Of a stretch of 64,000 nucleotides of DNA, positions 36,154-45,463 are shown piece by piece. Below the pieces are notes generated by a model. The model saw nothing but the letters and a program-made list of their open reading frames with translations, ran no database searches and had not been told where the DNA came from. This DNA is from Pseudotabrizicola sp. Its GTDB lineage: Bacteria > Pseudomonadota > Alphaproteobacteria > Rhodobacterales > Rhodobacteraceae. Every line of letters starts with the position of its first letter. Position 1 is the first letter of the stretch. The stretch lies in the NCBI RefSeq assembly GCF_030684215.1, contig NZ_JAUXOV010000021.1:1-64000 (forward strand), in the 5' to 3' direction. The position numbers and the translations under genes were made by a program.

Positions 36154-38928
36154 TCACGCCTCCTGTTCCATCTGGGCTGCGATCACGGCCTCGGCAAGGC
36201 CCGTCACCGTTTCCAGCCGCGCTGTCAGCGCCTCGGCACTTGGCTCACCCGTCTCACGCAGCAAGAACGCCCGCCCGCCTTCGCCCAGGCTGTCCATCTC
36301 CAGCGGGCCTTCGGTCAAAAGCCGCGCCCCGCATTGCAGGCGCCAGAGCAACCTGTAGGCATCCAGCAGCGCCGTCTGATCCGATTGCGACAGACCAGCC
36401 ACCGCGCCCGCCGCAATCTGGCGTTCCACCCCACGCGCCGGGCTGCCCGCGATCAGCGCGGCCATCTGCGCGCACAACTCCACATCCATCAGCCGCCCGG
36501 CACCGTTCTTGGCCTCCCAACTGCCCTTGGCGGGTTTGGCCGCCTGCAGCCGCTCACGCATAGAGGCCACATCTGCGCGCACCGTCGACCCCTTGCCCTT
36601 GCGCTGCAACAGATCACGGCGGAACGCCTCGACCTCGCCCGCCAGATCAGGATCCCCCGCCAGCACCCGCGCGCGGGTCAGCGCCAGATGCTCCCATGTC
36701 CAGGCCTCATCTTCCTGATAGCTGGTAAAGCTTTGCAAACTGGTCGCCACCGGCCCCTGCCGACCCGAGGGCCGCAGCCGCATGTCCACCTCATACAGCC
36801 GCCCCTCTGGCATCTGCGCGGTCAGCGCCGTTACCATCGCCTGCGTAAGCCGCGCATAATAGGGGCGCGTCGCCAGCGGCTTTGGCCCGGCAGAGTCTTC
36901 CACCCCCGCCGCATCATAAACCATGATCAGGTCCAAATCAGACCCCGCATTCAACCGCTGCGCCCCCATCGACCCCATGCCGATCAGCACCGCCCCCCGC
37001 CCCGGCATCGGCCCGTATTTGCGCGCAAATTCTGCCACCACAACAGGCCACAGCGCACCCACCACCGCATCGGCCAGATCGGCGTAGGATTTCCCGGCTT
37101 CAAAGGCATCGACCAGCCCGCGCAAATGATGCACACCAACCCGGAAATGCCATTCCTTTACCCAACGCCGGGCCGTATCGAGCTTTTTCTCGTAATCGGG
37201 CACCTCATCCAGCGCCTTGACCAGATCGGCCCGCAACGATGCCGTCCCCGGCCAGGCCGTCCAGAAACTGCCCCCGATCACCGCATCCAGCACGCCCGCA
37301 TTGCGCGACAAGTGCCGCGCGAGGCCGGGCGAAGTACCCGCAATATCGATGATCAACTCAATCAGCGTCGGATTGGCCTCGAAAAGTGAGAATATCTGCA
37401 CCCCCGCAGGCAGCCCCGCAAGAAAACCATCCAGCGCGCGCAAGGCTTCATCCGCATTCGCCGCCCGGTCCAACTGCTTGAGCAACTGAGGACGCAACCG
37501 CCGGAAAATCGCCTGCGCCCGTTCGGATCGCAATGCCGGATAGTGAATCCACCCCGCCACGATCTTGGCCGCCGCCTCAGACAACTCCGGCCCCGCCTCT
37601 GCCTCTGCGGGCGCAAAGAACCCATCGGTCAGCGTGTCCACGCGGGCGATCCGCTCCAACAGCCCGGTGCGGAACGCGGCTTCACTCTCGCCACAAAACG
37701 CGGCAATCCGCGCCACCCCTTCCGCCGTCACCGGCAGGTTGTGGGTCTGTGCATCCCCCACCATTTGCAAGCGATGCTCCAGCTCGCGATGCGCGCGGTA
37801 AAGCGTGGTCAACTCTGCCGCCACTTCCGGTGGCACCCAGCCCTTGGCAGCAAGAACCGAAAGCCCGCCCACCGTGGTCCGGTCGCGCAAGTGCGGATCG
37901 CGCCCGCCCGCAATCAACTGGCGGGTCTGGGTAAAAAACTCGATCTCACGGATGCCACCCTGACCCAGCTTCATGTTGTGGCCTTCAACCGTGACCCGGC
38001 CATTCAACCCGCGATGCTCACGGATACGCAACCGCATGTCATGCGCATCCTGAATGGCGGCGAAATCCAGATGCTTGCGCCAGACAAACGGCACCAATGT
38101 CTTGAGAAACCGCTCCCCCGCCGCCAGATCCCCACCACAGGGCCGCGCCTTGATATAGGCCGCGCGCTCCCATGTACGGCCCACACTTTCATAGTAGGAC
38201 TCAGCCGCCGCCATAGACAAACACACCGGAGTGACCGAAGCATCGGGGCGCAACCGCAAATCGGTGCGAAACACATAGCCCTCACCAGTCAGATCCGACA
38301 GAATCGCTGTCATCTTGCGCGTCACGCGAATGAACGCCGCCCGCGCCTCTTGCTCGACCCCAGGATAGCGGGTCTCGTCAAACAGACAGATCAGGTCGAT
38401 GTCGGACGAGTAATTCAACTCCCCCGCCCCCATCTTGCCCATGGCAAGACTGACCATGCCCGCAGCCGTCGCCGCATCTTCAGGCACTGCGCCGGGGATC
38501 TTGCCGCGGCGGATCTCGTCGGCGACCAGCCGCACCATCGCCAGATGCACCGCGCGGTCGGCAAGGCCCGTCAAGGCCCCCGTCACGGTCTCCAGAGGCC
38601 AAACCCCACCCAGATCACACAGCGCGGTCAGCAGGGCAATCCGGCGCTTGGCCTGCCGCAGCCCCGGCCCCAGATCCTCTAGCGTCAACGCCTCAATCCG
38701 CGCAAACTCTGCCGCCAATGCAGCCTCAGGGCTCTGTGCCAAGGCTGCGCGCAACCACGCGTCCTCGCGCGACATCAGCCCTTTCAGATAGGGGCTGCAC
38801 CCAGCGACGGCCGCCAAAAGCCCTGCGACCGCGGGCCCCACATCGGCAAAAGCCGCGCACACCTCATCGCCACAGGCACGGTCATAGGGAAGCGGAGTTC
38901 GGGTCAGCCGCGCTGAAAAATCTGTCAT
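36154..38928 (-). CDS. glnE: Bifunctional glutamine synthetase adenylyltransferase/deadenylyltransferase
   Basis: A protein of about 924 residues with two nucleotidyltransferase modules: the N-terminal deadenylylase (KMGAGELNYSSDIDLICLFD) and the C-terminal adenylylase (MGSMGAQRLNAGSDLDLIMV), each followed by a helical GlnD-type PII-uridylyl-like region. It adds or removes AMP on glutamine synthetase according to nitrogen status through PII. Start chosen at MTDFSARLTRTPLPY (38928); 38967 is the longest option and neither has a good ribosome site. Confidence 0.93.
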   Translation of the reverse strand: MTDFSARLTRTPLPYDRACGDEVCAAFADVGPAVAGLLAAVAGCSPYLKGLMSREDAWLRAALAQSPEAALAAEFARIEALTLEDLGPGLRQAKRRIALLTALCDLGGVWPLETVTGALTGLADRAVHLAMVRLVADEIRRGKIPGAVPEDAATAAGMVSLAMGKMGAGELNYSSDIDLICLFDETRYPGVEQEARAAFIRVTRKMTAILSDLTGEGYVFRTDLRLRPDASVTPVCLSMAAAESYYESVGRTWERAAYIKARPCGGDLAAGERFLKTLVPFVWRKHLDFAAIQDAHDMRLRIREHRGLNGRVTVEGHNMKLGQGGIREIEFFTQTRQLIAGGRDPHLRDRTTVGGLSVLAAKGWVPPEVAAELTTLYRAHRELEHRLQMVGDAQTHNLPVTAEGVARIAAFCGESEAAFRTGLLERIARVDTLTDGFFAPAEAEAGPELSEAAAKIVAGWIHYPALRSERAQAIFRRLRPQLLKQLDRAANADEALRALDGFLAGLPAGVQIFSLFEANPTLIELIIDIAGTSPGLARHLSRNAGVLDAVIGGSFWTAWPGTASLRADLVKALDEVPDYEKKLDTARRWVKEWHFRVGVHHLRGLVDAFEAGKSYADLADAVVGALWPVVVAEFARKYGPMPGRGAVLIGMGSMGAQRLNAGSDLDLIMVYDAAGVEDSAGPKPLATRPYYARLTQAMVTALTAQMPEGRLYEVDMRLRPSGRQGPVATSLQSFTSYQEDEAWTWEHLALTRARVLAGDPDLAGEVEAFRRDLLQRKGKGSTVRADVASMRERLQAAKPAKGSWEAKNGAGRLMDVELCAQMAALIAGSPARGVERQIAAGAVAGLSQSDQTALLDAYRLLWRLQCGARLLTEGPLEMDSLGEGGRAFLLRETGEPSAEALTARLETVTGLAEAVIAAQMEQEA

Positions 38929-39082
38929 CATGGCGCAAGCTTTGACCAAGGTCGCAGCCATCGTCAATTCCTGACACCGCTTGCATAAGTCAAACCACGC
39001 TGGGGGCTCCGCCCCCGCCTTCTGCTCCCCAGGCGTATTTCGGCCACGATGAAATCCAAGAAAGCTGGAATTGCTGGTTCTA

Positions 39083-39101
39083 AAATACTCCCGCCGGAGG
39101 C
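39083..39101. repeat. Dispersed intergenic element, copy 3
   Basis: AAATACTCCCGCCGGAGGC, identical to copy 2, between sufA and glnE. It is followed by a GCGGCGGAGCC run and preceded by GATGAAATCCAAGAAAG, which matches the usual flanking sequence. On the minus strand it comes just after the sufA stop. Confidence 0.72.
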
Positions 39102-39198
39102 GCGGCGGAGCCGGTTGGCCGCAGGCCAGAGGCGACTGAAAAACACTGCGGCGTCAGCCGCTCCGCTGTCTTGATTGTTGGCGCCCGGTCTGGGGCAG

Positions 39199-39558
39199 TC
39201 AGGCTGCCGAAGCGTCTTTGAACTTGATCGACTCGCCACAACCGCAGGCCTCGGACACGTTGGGATTACGGAATTTGAACCCGGCGTGCAGCAAATCCAC
39301 CTCGTAATCGATCTCGGTGCCGATCAAGAACATCTGCGCCATCGGTGCGATCATCACCCGTGCGCCGTCCTGTTCCACGATCTCGTCCAGCGGATTGACC
39401 TCGGACACATAATCCATGGTGTATTCCATCCCCGCACAGCCGCCCTTTTTCACACCGATGCGCAAGCCTTGACGGCCATCTTTTTCCATCAGCCGGGCAA
39501 TCTGCCGGACGGCAAGGGGGGTCAGGGTGACGGCGGCTTTGCCGGGGATGCCAAACAT
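39199..39558 (-). CDS. sufA: A-type iron-sulfur carrier (HesB/IscA/SufA family)
   Basis: A 119-residue protein with the three invariant cysteines of A-type carriers: Cys41 (GGCAGMEY) and the pair Cys105/Cys107 (ACGCGES). AGGAG precedes the ATG at 39558. It delivers Fe-S clusters to apoproteins. sufT lies about 1.5 kb upstream in the same direction with a DUF3307/SatD-like pair between them. Confidence 0.92.
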   Translation of the reverse strand: MFGIPGKAAVTLTPLAVRQIARLMEKDGRQGLRIGVKKGGCAGMEYTMDYVSEVNPLDEIVEQDGARVMIAPMAQMFLIGTEIDYEVDLLHAGFKFRNPNVSEACGCGESIKFKDASAA

Positions 39559-39584
39559 GTGGTTCTCCTGTGTCTTTTTCCAAT

Positions 39585-40328
39585 CTAGGGTGAAAGGTCG
39601 GGAATTCCAAGCGGTGGCAGTGCGGAAAGCAGCATTACTGTGCCGATCGCCATCAGCATCGCCCAACCAAAGGACGCGAGGGTGCCGATGATGACATATT
39701 CCGACAGCCGCGACTCTTCCTTGACCGCGCCAAAGCGCAGCACCGATTTGGCCGCGATCAGAAAGCCGATGCCGCCCGGTTCTCCGGCAAGGATCAAAAG
39801 AAAGATGATCCCACGCTCCAGCATCCCGATGATGCGGCCCCCACCCGGCAGGCCATCCAGACCCACCTCTCCCCAAGGCCGCATCAGCAGGCCAAGGGCA
39901 AAGCCACCGGCCCGTGTGGCCAGCACCGCCCCCGCCATGAGCGCCACGGCGGCAGGCAGCCAGAGCGGCGCATGTGCGGCCCAAAGGCCATTCGCCCACA
40001 TCTGCGGCCACAGGCCCGCAACCAGCAGCAGCGTGACCAGATGTGCCACCTGATCGGCGACAAACCCCGCGATGCCGGACAGGCGCGCGCTTAACCCCAC
40101 CTTGGCCGCGTCGATCACCAGATGCGCCAGCGTCAGCCCCGCCACAACCCACGCAGCCTCAGCGGTCTGCACGCCAAGCAACACCGCCGTCACCGCGCCC
40201 ACAATCCCGACATGCGCCAGCATCCAGCCCGGATGCCCCGCGGCCTTGGCCTGCGCCATGCGACCCGGTTGCAGCACGAAATCGGCCAGCACATGTGCCA
40301 ACAACAGCAGGGCAAGGGTTTCAGCCAT
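39585..40328 (-). CDS. DUF3307 integral membrane protein
   Basis: A protein of about 247 residues with six to seven spans, beginning MAETLALLLLAHVLADFVLQ, the DUF3307 signature (hydrophobic helix with HxxADF..Q). A conserved second motif includes HLVIDAAKVGL. The C-terminal half carries ERGIIFLLILAGEPGGIGFL and YVIIGTLASFGWAM. It overlaps the SatD-like gene by eight bases, which fits the DUF3307-SatD pairs seen in other bacteria. Function unknown. Confidence 0.8.
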   Translation of the reverse strand: MAETLALLLLAHVLADFVLQPGRMAQAKAAGHPGWMLAHVGIVGAVTAVLLGVQTAEAAWVVAGLTLAHLVIDAAKVGLSARLSGIAGFVADQVAHLVTLLLVAGLWPQMWANGLWAAHAPLWLPAAVALMAGAVLATRAGGFALGLLMRPWGEVGLDGLPGGGRIIGMLERGIIFLLILAGEPGGIGFLIAAKSVLRFGAVKEESRLSEYVIIGTLASFGWAMLMAIGTVMLLSALPPLGIPDLSP

Positions 40329-40953
40329 GGGAAGCCTCTGCGGTGAAATGGGTGGCAAAGGCGCGGATCGCCTGTTCGATCAGGGCAAACCCCGCCGCGT
40401 TCAGCCGTGCGGCAAAGGCCTGACGCGAAATGCCAAGCATGTCGGCAAGTGCCTGTTGCGGCACATCAAGTCCGGGCGTCAATGTCCACGCCACCGCTTC
40501 GGCCTGTTGCGGCGACCATCCTTGAACCTGAGCATCAAGACTGGCCATCAGCGCGTGGTGCAACGGATCAAACACGGCCCCCGCAAGCGCCAGACGCCGC
40601 CCACCCGTCATCGCGTCAAGCGCCCGGCCAGAGGCCACAAAGGCCCCGCCACCAGCACTGGCAAGCGTAGGCTCTGCCAGACCCTGCGCATCACCAATGC
40701 CCAGCGCAATGCGGCTGGCCAATCCTTCGTCCTGGATCAGTCGGGCGGCAATGTAGATCATGGCACCAAGCCCCCGCCCCGCCGCGCCCACATAAACCTG
40801 CCAGCCATCGCCGCGATAGCGGTGAAAGCGGGCTTCATCGCTGAACCGGTGCGCCGCTGCCTCGATCAACGCCATGGTGTCATCCACCTGCGCAGGCGTG
40901 CCGCGGGTGGAGTGGATCAGATCGCCGGTCAGGACTGCGTGCAATTGGGCCAT
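40321..40953 (-). CDS. SatD-like protein with C-terminal helix-turn-helix
   Basis: A 210-residue protein starting LHAVLTGDLIHSTRG, the SatD signature. RFHRYRGDGWQVYVGAAGRG is characteristic of the family's core, and the C-terminus holds a helix-turn-helix (VPQQALADMLGISRQAFAAR). The upstream frame to 41043 crosses the repeats and is rejected. No ribosome binding site is visible; instead a 7-bp hairpin (GCAAGCC/GGCTTGC) lies directly before the ATG. The gene is probably autoregulated through three tandem palindromes immediately upstream. SatD biochemistry is not established. Confidence 0.72.
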   Translation of the reverse strand: MAQLHAVLTGDLIHSTRGTPAQVDDTMALIEAAAHRFSDEARFHRYRGDGWQVYVGAAGRGLGAMIYIAARLIQDEGLASRIALGIGDAQGLAEPTLASAGGGAFVASGRALDAMTGGRRLALAGAVFDPLHHALMASLDAQVQGWSPQQAEAVAWTLTPGLDVPQQALADMLGISRQAFAARLNAAGFALIEQAIRAFATHFTAEASHG

Positions 40954-40956
40954 AGC

Positions 40957-41043
40957 GCAAGCCGTAAGGCTTGCATTTAAAAATTGCAAGTCAAATGGCC
41001 TGCAAATGAAAAATGCAAGCCAAAAGGTTTGCATCAATGACAC
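40957..41043 (-). promoter_or_regulatory. Three palindromic operators at exact 29-bp spacing
   Basis: Three related inverted repeats are centred at 40965.5, 40994.5 and 41023.5. The first is GCAAGCCGTAAGGCTTGC, perfect over 18 bases. The others keep GCAAGYC-NNNN-GGYYTGC with one or two changes. Each is also one 29-bp tandem unit. They stop four bases before the SatD-like start codon and extend to the end of sufT. This looks like a multi-site operator for the HTH protein encoded next. Confidence 0.75.
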
Positions 41044-41059
41044 GCCACGGAGGGGTGGC

Positions 41060-41419
41060 TTACATAAAGCCCAGTTCCAGCCGGGCCTCGTCGCTCATCA
41101 TCTCCATCCCCCACGGCGGATCAAAGGTCATCTGCACATCCACCTGCTTGACGCCCGCCAGCGGCTCTACCGCATCGGCAACCCAGCCCGGCATCTCGCC
41201 CGCGACGGGACATCCGGGGGCTGTCAGGGTCATGGTGATGTTGACTGCGTTTTCGGTATCAATCTCTACGGTATAGATCAGCCCCAGATCAAAGATATTC
41301 ACCGGGATTTCCGGGTCAAACACCGTGCGGCAGGCATCGACCACGCTGTCATACAAAGGATGATCGGTGCTGGAGGGCTTGATAAGCGGGGTGCCCTCGA
41401 TCTGTGCTTCGCTGTTCAT
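41060..41419 (-). CDS. sufT: SUF-system Fe-S assembly protein (MIP18/DUF59 family)
   Basis: A 119-residue protein whose second half is the DUF59 domain (TVFDPEIPVNIFDLGLIY, MTLTAPGCPVAGEMP with its conserved Cys). It supports Fe-S cluster maturation with SufA. The start at 41419 gives the usual short N-terminus; a longer frame reaches 41497. In related genomes it is usually next to sufA, from which it is here separated by two genes. Confidence 0.87.
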   Translation of the reverse strand: MNSEAQIEGTPLIKPSSTDHPLYDSVVDACRTVFDPEIPVNIFDLGLIYTVEIDTENAVNITMTLTAPGCPVAGEMPGWVADAVEPLAGVKQVDVQMTFDPPWGMEMMSDEARLELGFM

Positions 41420-41512
41420 TCCGGCCTCATCAGGAGTTGTTGAGAGATTATATAGGGAATCCCACCCGCCCCGTCCAGTGGCGTTGCCCAAACGCACGCG
41501 CAGCGGCCCGAT

Positions 41513-42349
41513 TCAATCCCGGTGCGGGCGGGCTTCGGGCAGGCTGATGCGGGCGACCTGTTCGGCAATCGGGTCCATCGACAGCGGGTGCAATTCGGCC
41601 CGGTGTGCGGCGGGATCGCCCAAGTCCTGCCATTGCCCGCCCTTATAGATCTCCAGCGCCGAGAACCCGGCCTTGTAACCCATTTTGCGGCTGCCCGGCA
41701 CCCAATAGCCAAGGTAGACATAGGGCAAGCCCGCCTCACGCGCGATGGCGATATGGTCAAGGATGATATGCGTGCCAAGCGACAGATCGACCAGATCGGG
41801 GTCGTAAAAGCTGTAGACCATCGACAGCCCGTCATCGAACACATCGGTCAGGCAAACGGCGGCAAGACTGCCTGCCCGCTCACCCGGCATGCGCGGACGG
41901 CTGTATTCGATGACCCGGCTTTTGATCGGGGTCTCCTCGATCATCGCGGCAAATTCGAAGATATCCATATCGGCCATGCCGCCATCGGCGTGGCGGGCAT
42001 CCAGATACCGGCGGAACAAGGCGAACTGATCTTCGGTGGCCCAAGGGCTTGTCGCATTGCGCCGTATTTGCCCGGTTTTGCGCATGATCCGGCGCTGCGT
42101 GCGGCTGGGCTGAAAATCGGCCACCCGGATCCGCGCCGACATGCAGGCCGAGCATTCGGAACAGGACGGGCGATACAGCACGTTCTGACTGCGCCGGAAC
42201 CCCTGCTTTGAAAGCGTATCATTCAACCGCTGCGCATGTTCGCCCTGAAGTGCGGTGAACAGCTTTCGTTCCATCCGTCCCTCAAGATAGGGACAGGGCT
42301 GCGGAGCCGTCACGTAAAACTGGGGCGCTATGGGAAGGGTGTGGCGCAT
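41513..42349 (-). CDS. bpt: Arginyl/leucyl-tRNA-protein transferase (N-end rule)
   Basis: A protein of about 278 residues. [16 protein letters not shown] and the cysteine cluster [18 protein letters not shown] are in the N-domain; [17 protein letters not shown] is the C-terminal signature of ATE-type transferases. It attaches an amino acid to N-terminal Asp/Glu to mark proteins for ClpAP. Bacterial Bpt usually adds leucine; the annotation arginyltransferase is common in this order. Start could be nine codons earlier (42376). Confidence 0.88.
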   Translation of the reverse strand: MRHTLPIAPQFYVTAPQPCPYLEGRMERKLFTALQGEHAQRLNDTLSKQGFRRSQNVLYRPSCSECSACMSARIRVADFQPSRTQRRIMRKTGQIRRNATSPWATEDQFALFRRYLDARHADGGMADMDIFEFAAMIEETPIKSRVIEYSRPRMPGERAGSLAAVCLTDVFDDGLSMVYSFYDPDLVDLSLGTHIILDHIAIAREAGLPYVYLGYWVPGSRKMGYKAGFSALEIYKGGQWQDLGDPAAHRAELHPLSMDPIAEQVARISLPEARPHRD

Positions 42350-42448
42350 GGCTGTCAGGTTGGGAAAGGATGACATACGTTAGCAAGCCGCGCGCCAGAC
42401 GCCAAGGTGGCATTTGACGCGGGCCAAACCTTGCCAATCACACTAAAG

Positions 42449-42913
42449 TCAGCGCGAGGCCGGGCTGTTGATTACGACCGACCCAAGCACCAGATCACTC
42501 AGCCCCTGCCCCCGCGATGAGGTCAGCATCAGGACCACCGACAGCACCTGCGGCATCACAAAGGCCATCGACACCGTATACCCCAGCGTGTGCAACAGCG
42601 CAGTGGCACTATCAAACCGCTGGCCGTTGCGGTCCAGAAATTCGATGTTCATCAGCCGCATCCCCCATGTGGCCGAGCGCCCGCTCAGGGTGAACCAACG
42701 GTAGACAAAGCCCACCACAAGAAACAGGAACGGCAGGAAAAACAAAGCGGTAAAGGCAGTGAATGGCACAATCAGCGCGGTGACCAGGCCAATCAGCACA
42801 AGATCAATCACCCATGCCAAAAGTCGCTTTGGCAAGACGCCTTCGTAAAACGCGGCATGACGTTCGGGGTCGGGTTGCATATCAGACATCATCATCGGTG
42901 AAACAGTGCGCAT
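42449..42913 (-). CDS. RDD-family membrane protein
   Basis: A 154-residue protein. LPKRLLAWVIDLVLIGLVTA carries the R..D..L RDD signature, followed by three or four spans and SGRSATWGMRLMNIEFLD. The start at 42913 has AGGA eight bases upstream; ATGs a few codons later lack it. RDD proteins are small transport or sodium-tolerance proteins, but the role is unsettled. Confidence 0.82.
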   Translation of the reverse strand: MRTVSPMMMSDMQPDPERHAAFYEGVLPKRLLAWVIDLVLIGLVTALIVPFTAFTALFFLPFLFLVVGFVYRWFTLSGRSATWGMRLMNIEFLDRNGQRFDSATALLHTLGYTVSMAFVMPQVLSVVLMLTSSRGQGLSDLVLGSVVINSPASR

Positions 42914-42959
42914 GGGCGTGGTCCTGAAACAAGGGATCTTGAAAGATAATACCAAGGCA

Positions 42960-42992
42960 GCGACAGCGGCCCCCATAAGGGACCGCTGTCGC
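42960..42992 (-). terminator. Terminator hairpin of the DUF2852 gene
   Basis: GCGACAGCGG pairs perfectly with CCGCTGTCGC around a 13-base loop, just after the DUF2852 stop on the minus strand. It also ends 47 bases before the RDD gene start, so it separates the two transcription units. Confidence 0.7.
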
Positions 42993-42999
42993 CTTTGGT

Positions 43000-43482
43000 T
43001 TAGTATTCGCCGCGTGGCTGGTCTTCGGCAGAGCCTGCAGGGCGGGCCGCACCCTTGGCGCGGTCTTCCATGAAGCTGTCGAATTCCTGCTTGTCCTTGG
43101 CATCGCGCAGACGTTGCAGGAAGGATTCAAACGCGCCTTGTTCATCTTCCAGACGGCGCAGCGTGTCGGCCTTGTAGGCATCAAAGGCAGAGTTGCCCGA
43201 AGTCCGCCATGCGCTGTGGCGGTTCATGCCACCGTTATGGCCACCCTCACGACGACTGGCGCAGAATTTCCCTTTGAACATGCTTTTGCTCCATTTATTT
43301 GCGTAAGTCATATAGGCTACGAGTGCGAGCCCGACTGGCCAGAAGAAGACAAAGCCCAGCACCATGGCAGCGATCCACGCGCCACGACCTTTGGAATCAA
43401 GCCAGTCTTCGGCAGAATACAGTCGGGACGTCAGGCCGCCGAGCGCTGGCGCTTTGGCGGTCGTATTAGGGGAATAAGTCAT
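43000..43482 (-). CDS. DUF2852 domain-containing protein
   Basis: A 160-residue protein with one or two spans near residues 35-59 (AWIAAMVLGFVFFWPVGLAL) followed by a long charged helix (LRRLEDEQGAFESFLQRLRD). This is the DUF2852 pattern of alphaproteobacteria. Transcribed separately from the RDD gene after a strong hairpin. Function unknown. Confidence 0.85.
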   Translation of the reverse strand: MTYSPNTTAKAPALGGLTSRLYSAEDWLDSKGRGAWIAAMVLGFVFFWPVGLALVAYMTYANKWSKSMFKGKFCASRREGGHNGGMNRHSAWRTSGNSAFDAYKADTLRRLEDEQGAFESFLQRLRDAKDKQEFDSFMEDRAKGAARPAGSAEDQPRGEY

Positions 43483-43721
43483 AAGCGTCTCTCCATCTCG
43501 GCGGCAACGTGCCTGAATGACACGATGTGAATACCCTTCACATGATGCAAGATGCGCATGGCCTGCCTGCCGTTCAAGAGGTGATGTAAAACATTTTTAC
43601 ATTATTCAATCGACCAGTCGCCTGCGCGCTCTGACAGCCTTTGGGTGCGTGATTGACGCTTGTATCAGAGGGCCCCGCTTCTATGATCGCGCCCGACACA
43701 TGCGAACCAAGGAGACAGGAC

Positions 43722-44465
43722 ATGCGCAAGCTGGCGGCTGGAAACTGGAAAATGAACGGGACGGGTGCCAGCCTGTCAGAGGTGGTGACGCTTTTGAAGG
43801 CACATCCGGCTCCGGGCTGCGAGATGCTGTTGTGCCCGCCTGCAACCTTGCTGGCGCAGATGGCCGATCTGGCCAAGGGCAGCGCCTTGCATGTCGGCGG
43901 GCAGGATTGCCACGCCAATATCAGCGGCGCGCATACGGGCGATCTGTCGGCGGGCATGTTGGCCGATGCCGGGGCCAGCCATGTGATCGTGGGCCACTCA
44001 GAGCGCCGCACCGACCACGCCGAAACGGATGCACAGGTGCTGGCAAAGGCACAGGCGGCACAGGTGGCCGGGCTGGTCGCGGTGGTCTGCATTGGTGAAA
44101 CCGAAGGTGAGCGCGACGCGGGCGACACGCTGGATGTGATCGGTCGCCAGCTTGCCGGGTCTGTGCCGGACGCATCGACCGCCGCCAATCTGGTCGTGGC
44201 CTACGAACCGGTCTGGGCCATCGGCACCGGGCGCACGCCCACGATCGACGAGATTGCCGAGGTGCATGCCTTTATCCGCGCCCGCCTGACCGCCCGGATC
44301 GGCGCGCAAGCAGACAGCGTGCGGCTGCTGTATGGCGGGTCGGTCAAGCCATCAAATGCAGCCGAAATTTTCGCGGTGCCACATGTCGATGGCGCGCTTG
44401 TCGGCGGTGCCAGTCTGAAAGCGGCTGACTTCGGGGCGATTGTCGCGGCATTGTCCGCCGCCTGA
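43722..44465 (+). CDS. tpiA: Triosephosphate isomerase
   Basis: A 247-residue TIM-barrel enzyme. The catalytic lysine is in AGNWKMNG, the histidine in VIVGHSERR and the glutamate in [23 protein letters not shown] binds phosphate. AAGGAG lies upstream of the ATG; a longer upstream frame is not used. It links glycolysis and the Entner-Doudoroff products. Confidence 0.96.
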   Translation: MRKLAAGNWKMNGTGASLSEVVTLLKAHPAPGCEMLLCPPATLLAQMADLAKGSALHVGGQDCHANISGAHTGDLSAGMLADAGASHVIVGHSERRTDHAETDAQVLAKAQAAQVAGLVAVVCIGETEGERDAGDTLDVIGRQLAGSVPDASTAANLVVAYEPVWAIGTGRTPTIDEIAEVHAFIRARLTARIGAQADSVRLLYGGSVKPSNAAEIFAVPHVDGALVGGASLKAADFGAIVAALSAA

Positions 44466-44529
44466 TAGCGGCATCCGCGCCGTCGCAGTCGGACAAGCCC
44501 GCAGGTGGATCAACGGGCATCAAGGGGGA

Positions 44530-45453
44530 ATGACAGTCACCCCCGCCACTCTGCCGCCTTCGTCCCTGCCATTGGCGCATCTGGCCTGTGCTGCGTCCAT
44601 GCTGGTCTGGGCGGCGGGATTGCCTGCCGCCGATCTGTTGATCCCGCATATGCCCGCGCTGACCCTGACCGCCGCCCGCATGGGGCTGGCGGCGGCTGCG
44701 CTGCTGCCGTTGTGGTGGCTGATCGACGGGTCGCGCGCGGTGCTGGGTGCGGCCTGGGGCATCGGGCTGCTGATCGGGGCGGTCAACAGCCTTGGGGCCT
44801 TTGGGCTGATCCTTGGACAAGCCCGCTCTGACGCCGTGACCGTCGCCATCATCTCTGCGGTCATGCCCATCGTTGGCATGGGCATCGAGGTGGTGTTCGA
44901 CGGCCGCCGGATCACTCCGGCGCTGATCCTTGGGATCGGGCTTAGCCTGCTGGGAGGGCTGATCGCGCTGGACGGGGGCGCGGCGGGTCGTGGCACAGTA
45001 CTGGGCGCGCTTCTGGCCTTTGGGTCAATCGTGATTTTCACCTTTGGCTCCCGCCTGACCGTCACCGCCTATCCGGGGCTTTCGCCGTTGGGCCGCACCA
45101 CGATCACCCTGTGCGGCGGAGCGCTTGCATCGCTGGTCATGTTGGCTTTGGCCAGCGCCTTTGGCCTGCCTGCACCCGACTGGGACTCGCTTGGGCTGCC
45201 CGAGGCCGGGGCGATGTTGGTCTATGCCTTCGCCGCACTGGCCCTGTCGCAACTGTTGTGGATCATCTCGGTTGGCCGGCTGGGCATCGGCCTTGCGTCC
45301 CTGCACATCAACGCTACCCCGTTCTATGTCATGCTGATCCTGTTTGCCGTGGGGGGACCGTGGCTTTGGCATCAGGTGTTTGGCGCCGCCCTTGTGGTGC
45401 TGGGGGTAATGATTGCACAAGGGCTCTTGCACCCGGCCCGCACGCGCGGCTAA
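44530..45453 (+). CDS. EamA/DMT-superfamily transporter
   Basis: A 307-residue, ten-span protein in two repeated EamA halves (AHLACAASMLVWAAGLPAAD at the start, AFAALALSQLLWIISV in the second). AAGGGGGA precedes the ATG. It may export a metabolite. The P450 gene starts 11 bases after its stop, so the two genes are probably co-transcribed. Confidence 0.85.
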   Translation: MTVTPATLPPSSLPLAHLACAASMLVWAAGLPAADLLIPHMPALTLTAARMGLAAAALLPLWWLIDGSRAVLGAAWGIGLLIGAVNSLGAFGLILGQARSDAVTVAIISAVMPIVGMGIEVVFDGRRITPALILGIGLSLLGGLIALDGGAAGRGTVLGALLAFGSIVIFTFGSRLTVTAYPGLSPLGRTTITLCGGALASLVMLALASAFGLPAPDWDSLGLPEAGAMLVYAFAALALSQLLWIISVGRLGIGLASLHINATPFYVMLILFAVGGPWLWHQVFGAALVVLGVMIAQGLLHPARTRG

Positions 45454-45463
45454 GCCTTTGGCC

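Noticed and set aside
40954-41043. Longer N-terminus for the SatD-like protein through the repeats
   Set aside because: The 29-bp repeat is not a multiple of three, so it cannot encode a repeated peptide, and the family signature starts at the ATG at 40953.
40957-41043. CRISPR-like repeat array
   Set aside because: Only three units, no spacers and each unit is an inverted repeat; an operator array fits better.
41419-41497. Longer N-terminus for sufT
   Set aside because: The extra residues have no conserved pattern and the shorter start has the family's usual length.
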